Notes: generated by a model from the letters alone, not told the origin. A DNA stretch of 64,000 nt from Acidobacteriota bacterium (GCA_035471785.1 DATIPQ010000077.1:28128-92127); one strand, 5' to 3'. Counted from the first letter of the stretch, positions 1 to 9,547 are shown. Program-made: numbers and translations.

Positions 1-678
1 GAATGAAGCGCGGTAGTGTTGGTAGGCCGTGTCCAGCAATCCCGCCTGCAGCGTCCACTCGGGATCGGCCTGCAAGCGGGTGGCCTGGCGCAGGCTCCGG
101 GTGATGGCGTCGGCCGACTTGAGGATCTTGTCGCGGTTGCTTTGCCACTCCTCGACAACTCTCTCCAAGACACGGGCAAATCCCGGCAAGCCGCCCCGGT
201 CCTGAGGAGGATAGTAGGTGCCTCCGAAAAAGGGCTTGGCCTCGGGAGTCAAGAACACCGACATGGGCCAGCCGCCGCCGCCTGTGGCCGACTGCAGAAA
301 AGTCATGTAGACCCGGTCCACGTCAGGACGCTCCTCGCGGTCGACCTTGACGGCGACGAAGTGACGGTTGAGGAGAGCGGCTATGGAAGGGTTGGAAAAG
401 CTCTCCCGGCGCATAACGTGACACCAGTGACAGGTCGAGTATCCCACCGAGAGAAAAACCGGCTTGCCTTCCCGCCGCGCCGTCTCGAAGGCTTCATCTC
501 CCCAGGGGTACCAATCCACCGGATTGTAAGCGTGCTGGCGAAGATAGGGACTGCCCTCGTCGATGAGGCGGTTGGCCTGGGGTCGAGAGGCGGCGTTCTC
601 TTCCTGCTTTGCCTCCTGGCCGACAATCGCGCTTGCCAGAAGACCAAGGGCCAAGAAAAACCATCGGACCCGCTTCAT
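1..678 (-). CDS. thioredoxin domain-containing protein, YyaL/SSP411 (DUF255) type, partial
   Basis: This is the N-terminal part of a DUF255 protein; the gene runs off the left edge of the window. The first ~22 residues look like a signal peptide (basic start, then [13 protein letters not shown]). The mature part begins with the family hallmark [21 protein letters not shown], followed by the thioredoxin-like redox motif CHWCH and the conserved [10 protein letters not shown] and GGWP segments. In the family this thioredoxin-like domain precedes an alpha/alpha six-barrel, which would lie outside the window. I chose the ATG at 678 because it starts the signal peptide directly; an in-frame ATG lies at 696. 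The exact biochemical role of the family is unsettled. Confidence 0.88.
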   Translation of the reverse strand, partial: MKRVRWFFLALGLLASAIVGQEAKQEENAASRPQANRLIDEGSPYLRQHAYNPVDWYPWGDEAFETARREGKPVFLSVGYSTCHWCHVMRRESFSNPSIAALLNRHFVAVKVDREERPDVDRVYMTFLQSATGGGGWPMSVFLTPEAKPFFGGTYYPPQDRGGLPGFARVLERVVEEWQSNRDKILKSADAITRSLRQATRLQADPEWTLQAGLLDTAYQHYRASF

Positions 679-767
679 GCCGCTGAAAACCTCCATGAAT
701 TCAACAGTATAGGGTAAAGATGGCCAACCGTAGCGGCCTCTCCTGCGTCTCAGGGAACAGCGGGCTG

Positions 768-820
768 TTGACAAGCGGCGGGAGAAGGTGCTAAATTTCC
801 AGCATGCTGATTTTCCAGCA
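768..820 (+). promoter_or_regulatory. promoter and putative BlaI operator upstream of the BlaI-M56 pair
   Basis: A -35 box TTGACA (768-773) and a -10 box TAAATT (792-797) are separated by 18 bases. Immediately downstream lie two direct copies of TTTCCAGCA (796-804 and 812-820), 16 bases apart, the first continuing into the palindrome AGCATGCT (801-808). Repeated and dyad sites overlapping a promoter are typical of autoregulated BlaI/MecI operons. That these bind the adjacent repressor is inference. Confidence 0.5.
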
Positions 821-852
821 CCCTTTGGCCGGGGAGGTAACAGGAGACGCTG

Positions 853-1242
853 ATGAAGAAGAGTTCCCTCAACCAACTCAGCCGGCGCGAACGCCAGGTG
901 ATGGACATCCTCTACCGTCGCGGCCGCGCTAGCGCATCGGACATCCACAAGGCTTTGCCCGATCCTCCTTCCTATTCAGCCGTAAGGGCCACCCTGCGGG
1001 TGTTGGAGGAAAAGGGCCACGTCTCTCACCAGGGCCAGCCGGGGCACGCGTACAGCTACCGGCCCACGCTGGAACGCGGTCAGGCCCGGCGCGGCGCGCT
1101 GCATCATCTGGTCAACACCTTCTTCGAGGGGTCGGCCGAGAAGCTGGTGGCGGCCTTGCTCGACGAAGACGAACAAATGACGCCTGAAGCGCTGGAGCGC
1201 ATATCGCGCCTGGTTGAAGAGGCCCGCGAGGAGGGACGCTGA
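853..1242 (+). CDS. BlaI/MecI/CopY-family transcriptional repressor
   Basis: A 129-residue winged-helix repressor. The N-terminal part ([20 protein letters not shown] through [16 protein letters not shown]) matches the BlaI/MecI DNA-binding domain, and the C-terminal part ([17 protein letters not shown]) matches the dimerisation region where BlaI-type repressors are cleaved. The start has an AGGAG ribosome site. The stop codon sits one base before the start of the M56 protease gene, the standard repressor-sensor arrangement. The expected role is to repress this two-gene operon until the protease partner inactivates it. The inducing signal is unknown, and nothing here ties it specifically to beta-lactams. 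Confidence 0.92.
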   Translation: MKKSSLNQLSRRERQVMDILYRRGRASASDIHKALPDPPSYSAVRATLRVLEEKGHVSHQGQPGHAYSYRPTLERGQARRGALHHLVNTFFEGSAEKLVAALLDEDEQMTPEALERISRLVEEAREEGR

Positions 1243-1243
1243 C

Positions 1244-3691
1244 ATGCAAGAGCTGATGCACTTTTGGAATTCCCTGGCTTCCATCGACCAGCAGTTGCTG
1301 CTGCTCGCCCTCAAGGCTTCCCTGCTCTTGGCGTTGGGCTTCGGCGCAGCTTACTGTTTGCGCCGCAATTCGGCCGCCTTGCGCCACCTGGCCTGGACGT
1401 TGCTGCTGGGGATGCTGTTGCTGCTGCCGCTACTTTCGCTGACCGTGCCCTCCTGGCCTTTGGCGGTGCTTCCCTCCAGCGCTTCTCAGCAATTCGCCAT
1501 GGCGCCCCTGGGCCCCACCGGCTCGGTTCAGCAAGCCACCACCACAAGCCTGTCATCCCAGCCTGTCGGAGAGTCCGCCGGTTCTTCCGAGGGCCGAGAG
1601 GGCACGACGCTGCAGCCTGTCATGCCGCTGCTGCCGGGACAGCTTCCGGCTTCCCTCTCCCTGGATGCGTCTCGCCTGCTGCTGGCGATATGGGCGCTGG
1701 GAGCCTTGTTGACCCTGGGCCGTCTGCTGCTGGCCTGCGCCTTGCTCAGGCGCCAACTCGCTCAAGCCTCGCCGCCCGCTCGGGAGACCTGGGGCGCCTT
1801 GCTCGAGCAGGCGCGTCACCGGCTCGACTTGAAGCGTCCGGTCCGCCTGCGTCTGGGACAGCCGCATCAGATGCCGCTGGTGTGGGGACTGCTGCGTCCA
1901 GTGGTCTTGTTGCCGGCCCAGGCCGACGCCTGGAATGAGGACGAGCGCCGCACCGTTCTCCTGCACGAACTGGCCCACATCAAACGCAACGACCTGCTGG
2001 TCCAGTTGCTGGCCCACTTGGCCTGCGCGGTTTACTGGTTCAACCCCTTGGTGTGGATGGCCGCCCGAGCCCTCAGGAGGGAACGGGAACAGGCTTGCGA
2101 CGACCTGGTGCTGCGCTGCGGCACCCGCGCCTCCACCTACGCCCGGCAGTTGCTCTCGCTGGCCCAGCGTATGAAGGGAGCCCGTCTGGTGACGGTGGCC
2201 TCTCTGGCCATGTCGCGTCCCAGCGAATTGGAGGGCCGCCTCCTTTCCATCCTCAACGGCCGAAAGAACCGCGGCAGCGCCCCTCCCAGGGTGTTGCTGC
2301 TGCTGGTGGGACTGACGCTGGCCGCGGCGGCTCCTCTGGCCGCGCTCAAACCTGTGCCTCAAGAGGCCGAAGCGTCCGAGCCGGTTTCCCAGTCGGCGCA
2401 AAGCAGCAGTCAAACCGCGGTCACCTCCGGAAGCGCAACTTCTGCGGCCGTTCAGGCGCAATCGGGGGCCGCCGCCTCCGTGAGCGCAGGAGCCAAGGAG
2501 ACGACCGCCGTGGTCTCTACTCCTGCATCCGCATCCTCGCGGACTCAGCAAAGCGCCTCTCCGGGCGACCGTTCCGGCAACATCAGCCTCTCGGAAGCAG
2601 ACGGCAGCCGCTGGACGATCTCAATGGAGGGGCTGGTGCTGGAAGAAGACTACGGCATCAAGGAAATCAAAGCCGGCGGCTTCCTGATCATTCGAGCCCG
2701 CCACCAGGGACGCAGCCAGATGCTGACGATCAAGCCTGACGGTTCGGGCGGCTTGCGCCGAACCTATGAAGTGGACGGAGAAACCATCGAGGACGCCGAG
2801 GCCGAGGAGGATCTGCTGCGCCGGGGCCTGGAGCGCATTCGCCGAGTCGACGGCAGCACCCGCATGGCTTCACAGCGGGTGGAGGAAGCCGGACTGCGAG
2901 TGGAAGAGATGCAGGAACGGCTGGAGCGGGTGCACGAGTCTCTGCGGTCGGCTTACCAAGTCCGCAGCCAAGACATCGCCCGGGTCATGGAAGACGTAGA
3001 AGCACAAATGCGCCGGGTTCATGAAAACCTCGACCTGGAGCAGCACCAGGGCCAGTTGGCGCGACTGCAGGAGCGGCTGGAGGACTTGAGCAGGGATTTG
3101 CCCGAGAAACTGGCCGCGGCTCACGAGAGCCTGGAAAGGGCCACACTGCATGGTGGAGACTTCGCGGACCAGCATCGCCAGTTGATGGAGAGCTTGGACT
3201 CTCTCAGCGAGCATTTGGACGGCCAGCTTCGCGATGCCCTCGAGGAACACGAAACCTCGCTCAGGCACCTGGAAGCCGTCCAGGGTCAGTTGCAGGAACA
3301 ACTGCAGGGAACGATGCAGAGCCACATGGAGACTCTGCGGGAGTCCATGGACCGCCTGCACCGTGAAATGGACCACTTGAGGATGGTGGTCGATGAAGGC
3401 CGGAGCAAGATCGAGTCCACCCTGCGCCAGGGTTTGAGCGCTCACAGCTTGGGCTGGGACGCAGACGAGTTGCAACGGCGCTTGGACGACCTTGTGAGCG
3501 ATCTGCTCCAGGAAGGAAGCCTCCACGAAGAGGAGGGACGCTTCACCTTCAAGGCTTCGCCCGACACCGTCCGAGCGCTGCTCACAGGCGCCTTGGCGCA
3601 GCCGCTGCAAAGAATGGACGCTTCCGGCCGGGCCCAATTGGAGAACACCATCGAGCGCCTGACGAGACAACTTTCGGACCTGCGCTGGTAG
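1244..3691 (+). CDS. M56-family (BlaR1/MecR1-like) membrane metalloprotease with long coiled-coil C-terminus
   Basis: An 815-residue protein. N-terminal hydrophobic helices (about residues 15-75 and 140-170) flank a short loop. The zinc-protease core has HELAH at about 241-245 and a downstream REREQACDDLVL segment, as in BlaR1-type M56 peptidases. A further membrane helix follows around residue 350. There is no penicillin-binding domain: the external part is a Ser/Ala/Thr-rich linker and then roughly 300 residues of heptad-rich sequence full of Glu, Arg, Gln and Leu. The start at 1244 follows a GAGGAGGGA ribosome site inside the repressor gene; a longer frame from a TTG at 1214 is less likely. 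It probably senses an envelope signal and triggers cleavage of the neighbouring BlaI. Confidence 0.88.
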   Translation: MQELMHFWNSLASIDQQLLLLALKASLLLALGFGAAYCLRRNSAALRHLAWTLLLGMLLLLPLLSLTVPSWPLAVLPSSASQQFAMAPLGPTGSVQQATTTSLSSQPVGESAGSSEGREGTTLQPVMPLLPGQLPASLSLDASRLLLAIWALGALLTLGRLLLACALLRRQLAQASPPARETWGALLEQARHRLDLKRPVRLRLGQPHQMPLVWGLLRPVVLLPAQADAWNEDERRTVLLHELAHIKRNDLLVQLLAHLACAVYWFNPLVWMAARALRREREQACDDLVLRCGTRASTYARQLLSLAQRMKGARLVTVASLAMSRPSELEGRLLSILNGRKNRGSAPPRVLLLLVGLTLAAAAPLAALKPVPQEAEASEPVSQSAQSSSQTAVTSGSATSAAVQAQSGAAASVSAGAKETTAVVSTPASASSRTQQSASPGDRSGNISLSEADGSRWTISMEGLVLEEDYGIKEIKAGGFLIIRARHQGRSQMLTIKPDGSGGLRRTYEVDGETIEDAEAEEDLLRRGLERIRRVDGSTRMASQRVEEAGLRVEEMQERLERVHESLRSAYQVRSQDIARVMEDVEAQMRRVHENLDLEQHQGQLARLQERLEDLSRDLPEKLAAAHESLERATLHGGDFADQHRQLMESLDSLSEHLDGQLRDALEEHETSLRHLEAVQGQLQEQLQGTMQSHMETLRESMDRLHREMDHLRMVVDEGRSKIESTLRQGLSAHSLGWDADELQRRLDDLVSDLLQEGSLHEEEGRFTFKASPDTVRALLTGALAQPLQRMDASGRAQLENTIERLTRQLSDLRW

Positions 3692-3718
3692 GTCCTGGAC
3701 TTACCGGCTCAGGTCTCG

Positions 3719-3766
3719 CAGGGACGGCTCCCGCACAACCGAATTCCTCCGCGGGAGCCGTCCCTG
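3719..3766. repeat. perfect 16-bp inverted repeat between convergent genes
   Basis: Two perfectly complementary 16-base arms (3719-3734 and 3751-3766, core GGGACGGCTCCCGC) are separated by 16 bases, between the stops of the M56 gene and the TonB-like gene. There is no clear T-run on either side, so it may be a bidirectional RNA hairpin, a weak terminator, or a REP-like palindromic unit. Confidence 0.6.
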
Positions 3767-3790
3767 AACCCCACCAATCTCGTAGAAACC

Positions 3791-4576
3791 TTAGTGAATG
3801 CTGAAGTCGAATTCTACGTTGATCCACATGGAGACGGGCTGGCCGTCGCGACGGCCCGGAGCCAGTTTCCACTCGTTGAGCAGCGTCTCGATGGCGGCTT
3901 CCTCCAGGCCGTAGCCGAGTCCCCGGACGACCCTGATGCTGTCGGGTGAGACTTGGCCCTTTTCGTCCAGCACGAAGCCCAGCACCACCTTGCCGTTGAC
4001 GGATGCCTCGCGAGCCGCTTTGGGGTAGGTGGGCATGCGGCTCCTCAAGGCTCGGGGACCCTGCAAATGGTCTTGGCCGCCAGCCTGGTTAAAGTCGATC
4101 ACGTCTGGCGGGAGGTGAGGAGGGGCCGCCGTCAACAGTCGCCACTGGCCGGGCATGTCGAAAGGAACTGTGACTTCGGCCTCCACCTGCCCCTGGTCGA
4201 CGTTGAGCAGCTTGAGACTCATTTCCAACACTTCGTTGTAGGGCCGAAAGCGGACTTCCTGACCGACCCTGACCCATTCTCGATGGCTGAAGGCTCCGCT
4301 GGTGAAGTGGTAGAGTCCGCGCCGCATGGGACGGCTGGAATCGTCCAGCCTCAAGGCCACCGTGTAGGCCTCCCAGCGACCGTCCCGCTGCACCACCGTC
4401 CCCAGCACATGCTGGCGCTGAGGGTCGGAGGGAAAGACCATCCGCCAAGTCGTATCTTGTCTCTCCTGTGCCGCTGCCAGACCCGTTTGAATCAACAGCA
4501 GCACCAGCGTTCCCGCCGACAGCAGGGCCCGGCTCGCCCAGGGGCCGGCTGCTCGGACATGGTTGTGCATAAGCAT
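3791..4576 (-). CDS. TonB C-terminal domain protein (energy-transducer-like)
   Basis: About 261 residues. A hydrophobic N-terminal segment (ALLSAGTLVLLLIQTGLAAA) is a signal peptide or anchor. A middle domain of unknown type follows, and then a TonB C-terminal domain (PTYPKAAREASVNGKVVLGF, VVRGLGYGLEEAAIETL, WINVEFDFSIH). This domain contacts TonB boxes of outer-membrane transporters, but many Acidobacteriota carry it in solitary secreted proteins. The start at 4576 lies four bases after the stop of the CoA-transferase gene, so the two are probably co-transcribed; a second ATG is at 4570. No ExbB/ExbD genes are adjacent, so a classical energy-transducing role is unproven. Confidence 0.82.
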   Translation of the reverse strand: MLMHNHVRAAGPWASRALLSAGTLVLLLIQTGLAAAQERQDTTWRMVFPSDPQRQHVLGTVVQRDGRWEAYTVALRLDDSSRPMRRGLYHFTSGAFSHREWVRVGQEVRFRPYNEVLEMSLKLLNVDQGQVEAEVTVPFDMPGQWRLLTAAPPHLPPDVIDFNQAGGQDHLQGPRALRSRMPTYPKAAREASVNGKVVLGFVLDEKGQVSPDSIRVVRGLGYGLEEAAIETLLNEWKLAPGRRDGQPVSMWINVEFDFSIH

Positions 4577-4580
4577 CAGT

Positions 4581-5753
4581 CTATCCCTTTCCGTCCTCTC
4601 CTTCACAAGGCTCAGACGCAAAGTCGGAGTCGTGTTCCCCCAGGCGGGGCGGAGGGCGCCCTGTCGGCAGCCGGCGCCCCTGAAAACACAGGGGGGAACG
4701 CAAGAGGGGGAACTCTCCGGACTCATCCACCAATTGGCGTTCCCTGACCTGGGGATCAGCGAAGACCTCACTCAACTCGTTGATGGGGCCGGCCGGAATG
4801 CCCTCCGCCGCCAGCGCCTGCAGCCAATGGTCCCGATCTTTGCCGGCCAGGCATTGCTGCAGGAGCGGTACCAGCGCGTCCCGGTTGCGGGAGCGGGACG
4901 GGTTATCGGCAAAGCGCTCATCCCGCGCCAATTGGGGCTGTCCAAGCAGGCGGCAAAGCTTCTCGAACTGACGGTCGTTGCCCACCGCCACTACCAGCGC
5001 CCCGTGGCGGGCCTGGAACGTCTGATAGGGCACGATGTTGGGATGCTGCCGTCCGTAACGGCGGGGTGGCTGGCCCGAAATCAGGTAGTTGGAGGCCACG
5101 TTGACCAGCGAGGCGATCTGGCAGTCGAGCAGCGAAACGTCGATATGGCGTCCCTGCCCGCTTTGGCTGGCCTGGTAGAGGGCGGCCACAATGGCCGAGC
5201 AGGCATGCAATCCCGCCAGCACGTCAGAGATGGCGACTCCGACTTTGCAGGGCGGACCTTCAGCCGGTCCCGTGATCGACATCAGCCCGCTCATGGCTTG
5301 GATCACATAGTCGTATCCCGTGCGGTCGCGGTAGGGTCCGCTTTGTCCGAATCCGCTGATGCTGCAATAGACCAGGGCCGGATTGTCGCGGCTGAGGCGC
5401 TGGTAGTCCAAGCCCAGTTCGGCGGCCTTGCCGGGACGGAAGTTTTCCACCACCACGGCGCTTTGGCGGGCCAGCCGCATGGCATGCTCCAGTCCGCCAG
5501 GGCTCTTCAAGTCGAGGCGCAGGCTGCGCTTGTTGCGGTTGACGGCCAGGAAGTAGGCGCTCATGCCGTCCTCGGGAGGGCCCGCATAGGGCGGTCCCCA
5601 ACTGCGCGTTTCATCTCCCCCGCGGGGAGTCTCCACCTTGATCACGTCGGCGCCCATATCGGCCAGCATCATGGTGCAATAGGGACCCGCCAGGACCCTG
5701 CTCAGATCGAGCACCCGCACGCCGCTGAGAGGCAAATCCTGGCCGCTGGACAT
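4581..5753 (-). CDS. CaiB/BaiF-family (class III) CoA-transferase
   Basis: A 390-residue protein at typical family length. It shows the N-terminal pattern GVRVLDLSRVLAGPYCTMML, ADMGADVIKVE, the NRNKRSL segment, and the catalytic region RTGYDYVIQAMSG with the nucleophilic Asp at about residue 148. These enzymes move CoA between acyl groups through an aspartyl-CoA intermediate (formyl-CoA, carnitine, racemase-type and related substrates). The substrate cannot be read from sequence or neighbours. It sits 60 bases downstream of argS on the same strand and directly upstream of the TonB-like gene. Confidence 0.92.
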   Translation of the reverse strand: MSSGQDLPLSGVRVLDLSRVLAGPYCTMMLADMGADVIKVETPRGGDETRSWGPPYAGPPEDGMSAYFLAVNRNKRSLRLDLKSPGGLEHAMRLARQSAVVVENFRPGKAAELGLDYQRLSRDNPALVYCSISGFGQSGPYRDRTGYDYVIQAMSGLMSITGPAEGPPCKVGVAISDVLAGLHACSAIVAALYQASQSGQGRHIDVSLLDCQIASLVNVASNYLISGQPPRRYGRQHPNIVPYQTFQARHGALVVAVGNDRQFEKLCRLLGQPQLARDERFADNPSRSRNRDALVPLLQQCLAGKDRDHWLQALAAEGIPAGPINELSEVFADPQVRERQLVDESGEFPLLRSPLCFQGRRLPTGRPPPRLGEHDSDFASEPCEGEDGKG

Positions 5754-5813
5754 GCCCTCACCTTACCACGCTCGCGAGCGGACGGCTCCCTGCACGGCGT
5801 CGGCCACTTGGAC

Positions 5814-7976
5814 CTACATGTAGTCGGGGGCGGGGATGCCCAGCAGCTTGAGGCCGTTGGAGAGGGTTTGGCGGGTGGCCGCCACCAGGGCCAGGCGCGA
5901 GTCGCGGCGGGCCTCCTCGGCTTTGAGCACGGGACAGTCGCGATAGAAGTCGTTGAAGCTCTTGGCCAGCTTATAGAGATAGGTGGCGACGTAGAGCGGC
6001 TTGTACTCGCGGGCCGCCCGTTCCACCTCGCTGGAGAGGTTGGAGATGGCCTCCAGCAGGTTGACCTCCGATTCCTCCACCGAGGTTTCGCCATAGCGGG
6101 GACGGGGAATTTGGCCGGACCCGGCCTTCTCCAAAATGCGGCAGCAACGCGCATGGGCGTATTGCAGGTAGGGCGCCGTCTGGCCCTCGAAGCTGAGCGC
6201 CGATTCGAAGTCGAAGTTGATCTGCTTGTTGTTGTCGACCGAGAGCATGCCGTATTTCATGGCTCCCAGGGCCACTGCCAGGGCGACTTCATCCCGCTGA
6301 CGCCGGTCTAGGTCGGGCAGTTCGGCGAACTGCTCCTCGCTGCGCTTTTTGTCGACATTTTCACGGGCCTTCAGATAGGCCTCCTGAAAGAAGTCGTCGT
6401 AGAAAACCACCTCGCCCGCCCGGCTCGACATTTTGCCCGAGGGCAGACGCACGATCTCGTAGGCCAGATGAAAGCACTGCCGGGCCTGCTCGAATCCCCA
6501 CAATTCCAGGACTTTGAAGATCTGCTGGAAGTAGAGCGACTGGCCTACGTCCACCACGTAGACCGAGCGGTCGACCTTGTGCTTTTCGAACTTCAGCTTG
6601 GCCAGCGCCAGGTCCTTGGTGGAGTAGAGCGAGGTGTTGTCGGAGCGCAGGATGACCAGCGTGCGGTAGGTCGGCTTATCCAGTCCCAGTTGCTTGTCGA
6701 TCTCGACCAGGACGGGTCCGTTGGGGCGCTGATCGGTGGCGATTCCGCGAGCCACGATCTCATCCACGATTTCCTTGCCCGACTCTTCCACATCGCTCTC
6801 GTAGAACCATTCCTCGAAGTGGACGTCCAGTTGGCCGTAGATGCGTTCGAAATCGTCCAGGCTCCATTGGCGGGTCTTCTTCCATAACGCCACCAGCTCC
6901 GGGTCGCGTTGCTCCCAGCGATGAAAGAGCTGGCGCAACTCGCGGGCATAGCCCCAGGCTTCCCGGTCGAGACCGATCTCGCGCCACTCCCTGACCAGGG
7001 CCTCGAGAGCGAGGTGGCGGGCTTCGTCGTTCTCAGGCGAGGACTGCTCCAGCAGTTCTTGCAGCCATTCTCCGCACTCCTGGTGAATCCGCCATATCCA
7101 GTCGGCCAGCGGACGGTGGGCGATCTCGTTGAACTCTATCTTCTGACGCAGAAAGAAGTGCCTCAGCAGCGTCATGAGGTCGTGACGGGCCGCGGCATCG
7201 GCCTGAGCCAAGGCCTCTTCCAGGCGGTCGAAAAAGCGTCCGGCCAACTGTCGGCGCACCTCGGCGCCTGCCGGCTCTTCCTGCAACACGCGTCCCAGGA
7301 AGGCCAAGACCTGGTCGCGGTAGGCATTGGCGTCTCCTAGCAGCGTGTCGGCCTGGGCGTAGACATCGCCCAGCCAACGACCTCTTTCTTTATCCGGCTC
7401 ATTCCCCTGGTGAAAGCGCAAATAGCACCACAGGCACTTGATGACATGCAGGCCGATGTCTCCCAGGTAGTTGGCCTTGATGGTGTCGAATCCGGCAAAG
7501 TCGAGGATGGCGGCCAGCGAATCGCCCAGACACACGTTGCGCAGATGACCCACGTGGAAGGCCTTGTGGGTGTTGGGCTGGGAGTATTCGATCATGACCC
7601 TCTCGCCCTTGGCCTCCCCGCGCCCGTAGGCCTCTTCCTCTTGCAGCACCGAATCCACCAGTTGATCCGCTACCTGGCCCACATCGAAGAAGATGTTCAC
7701 GTATCCCTTGACGGCCTCGACTTTGGCGAACTCGCCGCTCGATTCAAGGCTTTGGGCCAAGGCCTCGGCGATTTCCTGGGCCCGTGCTCCCACCTGAACG
7801 TCGCGGCCGGCCTTTTTCTCGGCTGCGGCCAGTGGAAAGCAGGGGGCGGCGAACCCCCACATGCCCGAAAAAGGGATCTTGTTGAGGGGTATGTTGGCAG
7901 GAGCCGGAATGGACAGCTCCTCCAGGGCCTGGCGAACCCGTTGGATGATTTGATCCTGCCGCAAAGCGGTCGTCAT
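5814..7976 (-). CDS. argS: arginyl-tRNA synthetase with an extra ~120-residue insertion
   Basis: A class I synthetase that charges tRNA-Arg. Visible features: an N-terminal tRNA-interaction region, the HIGH-type motif HVGH (141-144), the LGDIG segment (171-175), YSTKDLALAK (451-460), the KMSS motif (515-518), and an anticodon-binding helical domain ending in GIPAPDYM. The protein is 720 residues, against roughly 550-600 for most bacterial ArgS. The excess lies mainly in a charged, helical stretch at about residues 215-340, between the Rossmann core and the WSLDDFERIY segment. Key motifs are intact, so it should be active. The start ATG at 7976 follows GAGGA. Confidence 0.96.
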   Translation of the reverse strand: MTTALRQDQIIQRVRQALEELSIPAPANIPLNKIPFSGMWGFAAPCFPLAAAEKKAGRDVQVGARAQEIAEALAQSLESSGEFAKVEAVKGYVNIFFDVGQVADQLVDSVLQEEEAYGRGEAKGERVMIEYSQPNTHKAFHVGHLRNVCLGDSLAAILDFAGFDTIKANYLGDIGLHVIKCLWCYLRFHQGNEPDKERGRWLGDVYAQADTLLGDANAYRDQVLAFLGRVLQEEPAGAEVRRQLAGRFFDRLEEALAQADAAARHDLMTLLRHFFLRQKIEFNEIAHRPLADWIWRIHQECGEWLQELLEQSSPENDEARHLALEALVREWREIGLDREAWGYARELRQLFHRWEQRDPELVALWKKTRQWSLDDFERIYGQLDVHFEEWFYESDVEESGKEIVDEIVARGIATDQRPNGPVLVEIDKQLGLDKPTYRTLVILRSDNTSLYSTKDLALAKLKFEKHKVDRSVYVVDVGQSLYFQQIFKVLELWGFEQARQCFHLAYEIVRLPSGKMSSRAGEVVFYDDFFQEAYLKARENVDKKRSEEQFAELPDLDRRQRDEVALAVALGAMKYGMLSVDNNKQINFDFESALSFEGQTAPYLQYAHARCCRILEKAGSGQIPRPRYGETSVEESEVNLLEAISNLSSEVERAAREYKPLYVATYLYKLAKSFNDFYRDCPVLKAEEARRDSRLALVAATRQTLSNGLKLLGIPAPDYM

Positions 7977-8173
7977 AGCATGGTCCTCTTCACTGAGCGC
8001 GGCCTAGCTTACACAATCGCCTCACGCCAACTCAAACGGCGCAAAGCCGTTGCCGGCCTGCTTGACTTCCCTCCGGGGGTCCCTCACACTGTACGCCGAA
8101 TGATCGACCGAGCGACATGAATCCTGGGGCGCGGCCCGAGCAACGACCCTCTCAGACAGCGGAAGCCGATTTC

Positions 8174-9547
8174 ATGAACGACCTTCATCCCGGACACTTC
8201 GTATGCATTTTCGGCGGAGCCGTAGCCGGTTCGGAAGCCGCCCACCGATTGGCCCAGCGGGGCATCTATTCAGCGGTGTTCGATCAGGATGCTCTGCCCT
8301 ACGGCAAAATCGAGCACGGACTGCCCAAGTGGCACATCAAGCTGCGCGACAAGGAAGAAAGTCAGATCGACGAGAAGATCGACGACCCACACGTCTTCTA
8401 TGTGCCCCGCTGCAAGCTGGGCACCGATATCGATTTCCAGACCGTCCAAGACATGGGATTTACGGCCATCTTGCTGGCCACAGGCGCCTGGCGGGACCGG
8501 CCCCTGCCGGTAGAAGGCGTGGACCACTATGAAAACAAAGGCTTCTACTACCAGAATGCCTTCGTGGGCTGGTTCAACCAGTACCACTCTCCAGACTACC
8601 AAGGCCCTCAGATGCAAGTCGAGGACGGCGCCATCGTGGTAGGAGGCGGACTGGCCTCGCTGGACGTCATCAAGATCCTCATGCTGGAGACCACCTTGAG
8701 GGCCATGAAGGAACGGGGACTGGAGACCAATCTCTTCGATCTCGAAAAGAAAGGCATCCCCAAGGTTCTGGAGAGTTTGGGGGTTTCCTGGGGCGAGTTG
8801 GGTCTGAAAGGCTCCACCCTCTATTACCGGCGCCGCACCCTCGACATGCCGCTCAACGAGATCTCCACCGACCTGCCCCCCGACCGCCAGGAAAGAATGA
8901 AGCTGGTGCGCGAGAAGTTGATGAACAACTTCCAGAGCAAGTACCTCTTCGACTTCGAGCCTTGCCACGTCCCCGTTGGCCTGCTGAGGCGGGGAGACCG
9001 CCTGGCGGGCCTGCGCTTTCAGCGCACCCAGGTGGATGAGAACGGCAAAGCCAGGCCCATCGAAGGCACCGAGTACGATGTTTCCTCGCCGTTGGTCATC
9101 TCTTCTATCGGCAGCCTTCCGGAGCCCATCCCCGGCCTGCCCATGAAGTGGAACCTGCTGCAGGTGGAAGACGAAGAAACCGGCAAGCTGGAAGGCTTTG
9201 ACAACGTCTTCGCCCTGGGCAACGCCGTCACAGGACGCGGCAACATCAGGGCCTCGCTGGTTCATGGACGCCAGGTAGCCGACCATGTCATGGACGATTT
9301 CCTGGCTTGGAGCGAAGACGACTACCGCAAACTGCTGGAGTCTGCCGCCGGCAAGGCCGGACAGAGGGCCGACAAGATCGCCGACGAGCTTTCCGGCAAG
9401 TGCCTCAAGACCCCTTCCCATCTGGCCCGGATTGTGGACCGAATCAAGCGCCTGCAGCAGCGTCAGAGCTACGACAACAACTACGCTCAATGGGCCCGCA
9501 AGAATGCCTACAAGCGCCTGGAAGACCAGATCGGATACCGAGGTTGA
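8174..9547 (+). CDS. FAD/NAD(P)-dependent oxidoreductase (ferredoxin-NADP/adrenodoxin reductase-like)
   Basis: About 457 residues. An N-terminal FAD-binding Rossmann motif (CIFGGAVAGSEAAHRLAQRG) is followed by KLPYG-like substrate-channel sequence, a second nucleotide-binding motif (GAIVVGGGLASLDVIKIL) for NAD(P)H, and a late FAD segment (FALGNAVTGRGNIRASL). This architecture matches the adrenodoxin-reductase/glutamate-synthase-small-subunit group. The physiological acceptor is unknown; no ferredoxin is adjacent. The start at 8174 puts the Rossmann strand close to the N-terminus and has GGAAG eight bases upstream; an in-frame ATG at 8117 lacks a good ribosome site. Confidence 0.85.
   Translation: MNDLHPGHFVCIFGGAVAGSEAAHRLAQRGIYSAVFDQDALPYGKIEHGLPKWHIKLRDKEESQIDEKIDDPHVFYVPRCKLGTDIDFQTVQDMGFTAILLATGAWRDRPLPVEGVDHYENKGFYYQNAFVGWFNQYHSPDYQGPQMQVEDGAIVVGGGLASLDVIKILMLETTLRAMKERGLETNLFDLEKKGIPKVLESLGVSWGELGLKGSTLYYRRRTLDMPLNEISTDLPPDRQERMKLVREKLMNNFQSKYLFDFEPCHVPVGLLRRGDRLAGLRFQRTQVDENGKARPIEGTEYDVSSPLVISSIGSLPEPIPGLPMKWNLLQVEDEETGKLEGFDNVFALGNAVTGRGNIRASLVHGRQVADHVMDDFLAWSEDDYRKLLESAAGKAGQRADKIADELSGKCLKTPSHLARIVDRIKRLQQRQSYDNNYAQWARKNAYKRLEDQIGYRG

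Noticed and set aside
4563-6311. 582-codon plus-strand open frame
   Set aside because: It is antisense to the CoA-transferase gene and the 3' part of argS; no family signature.
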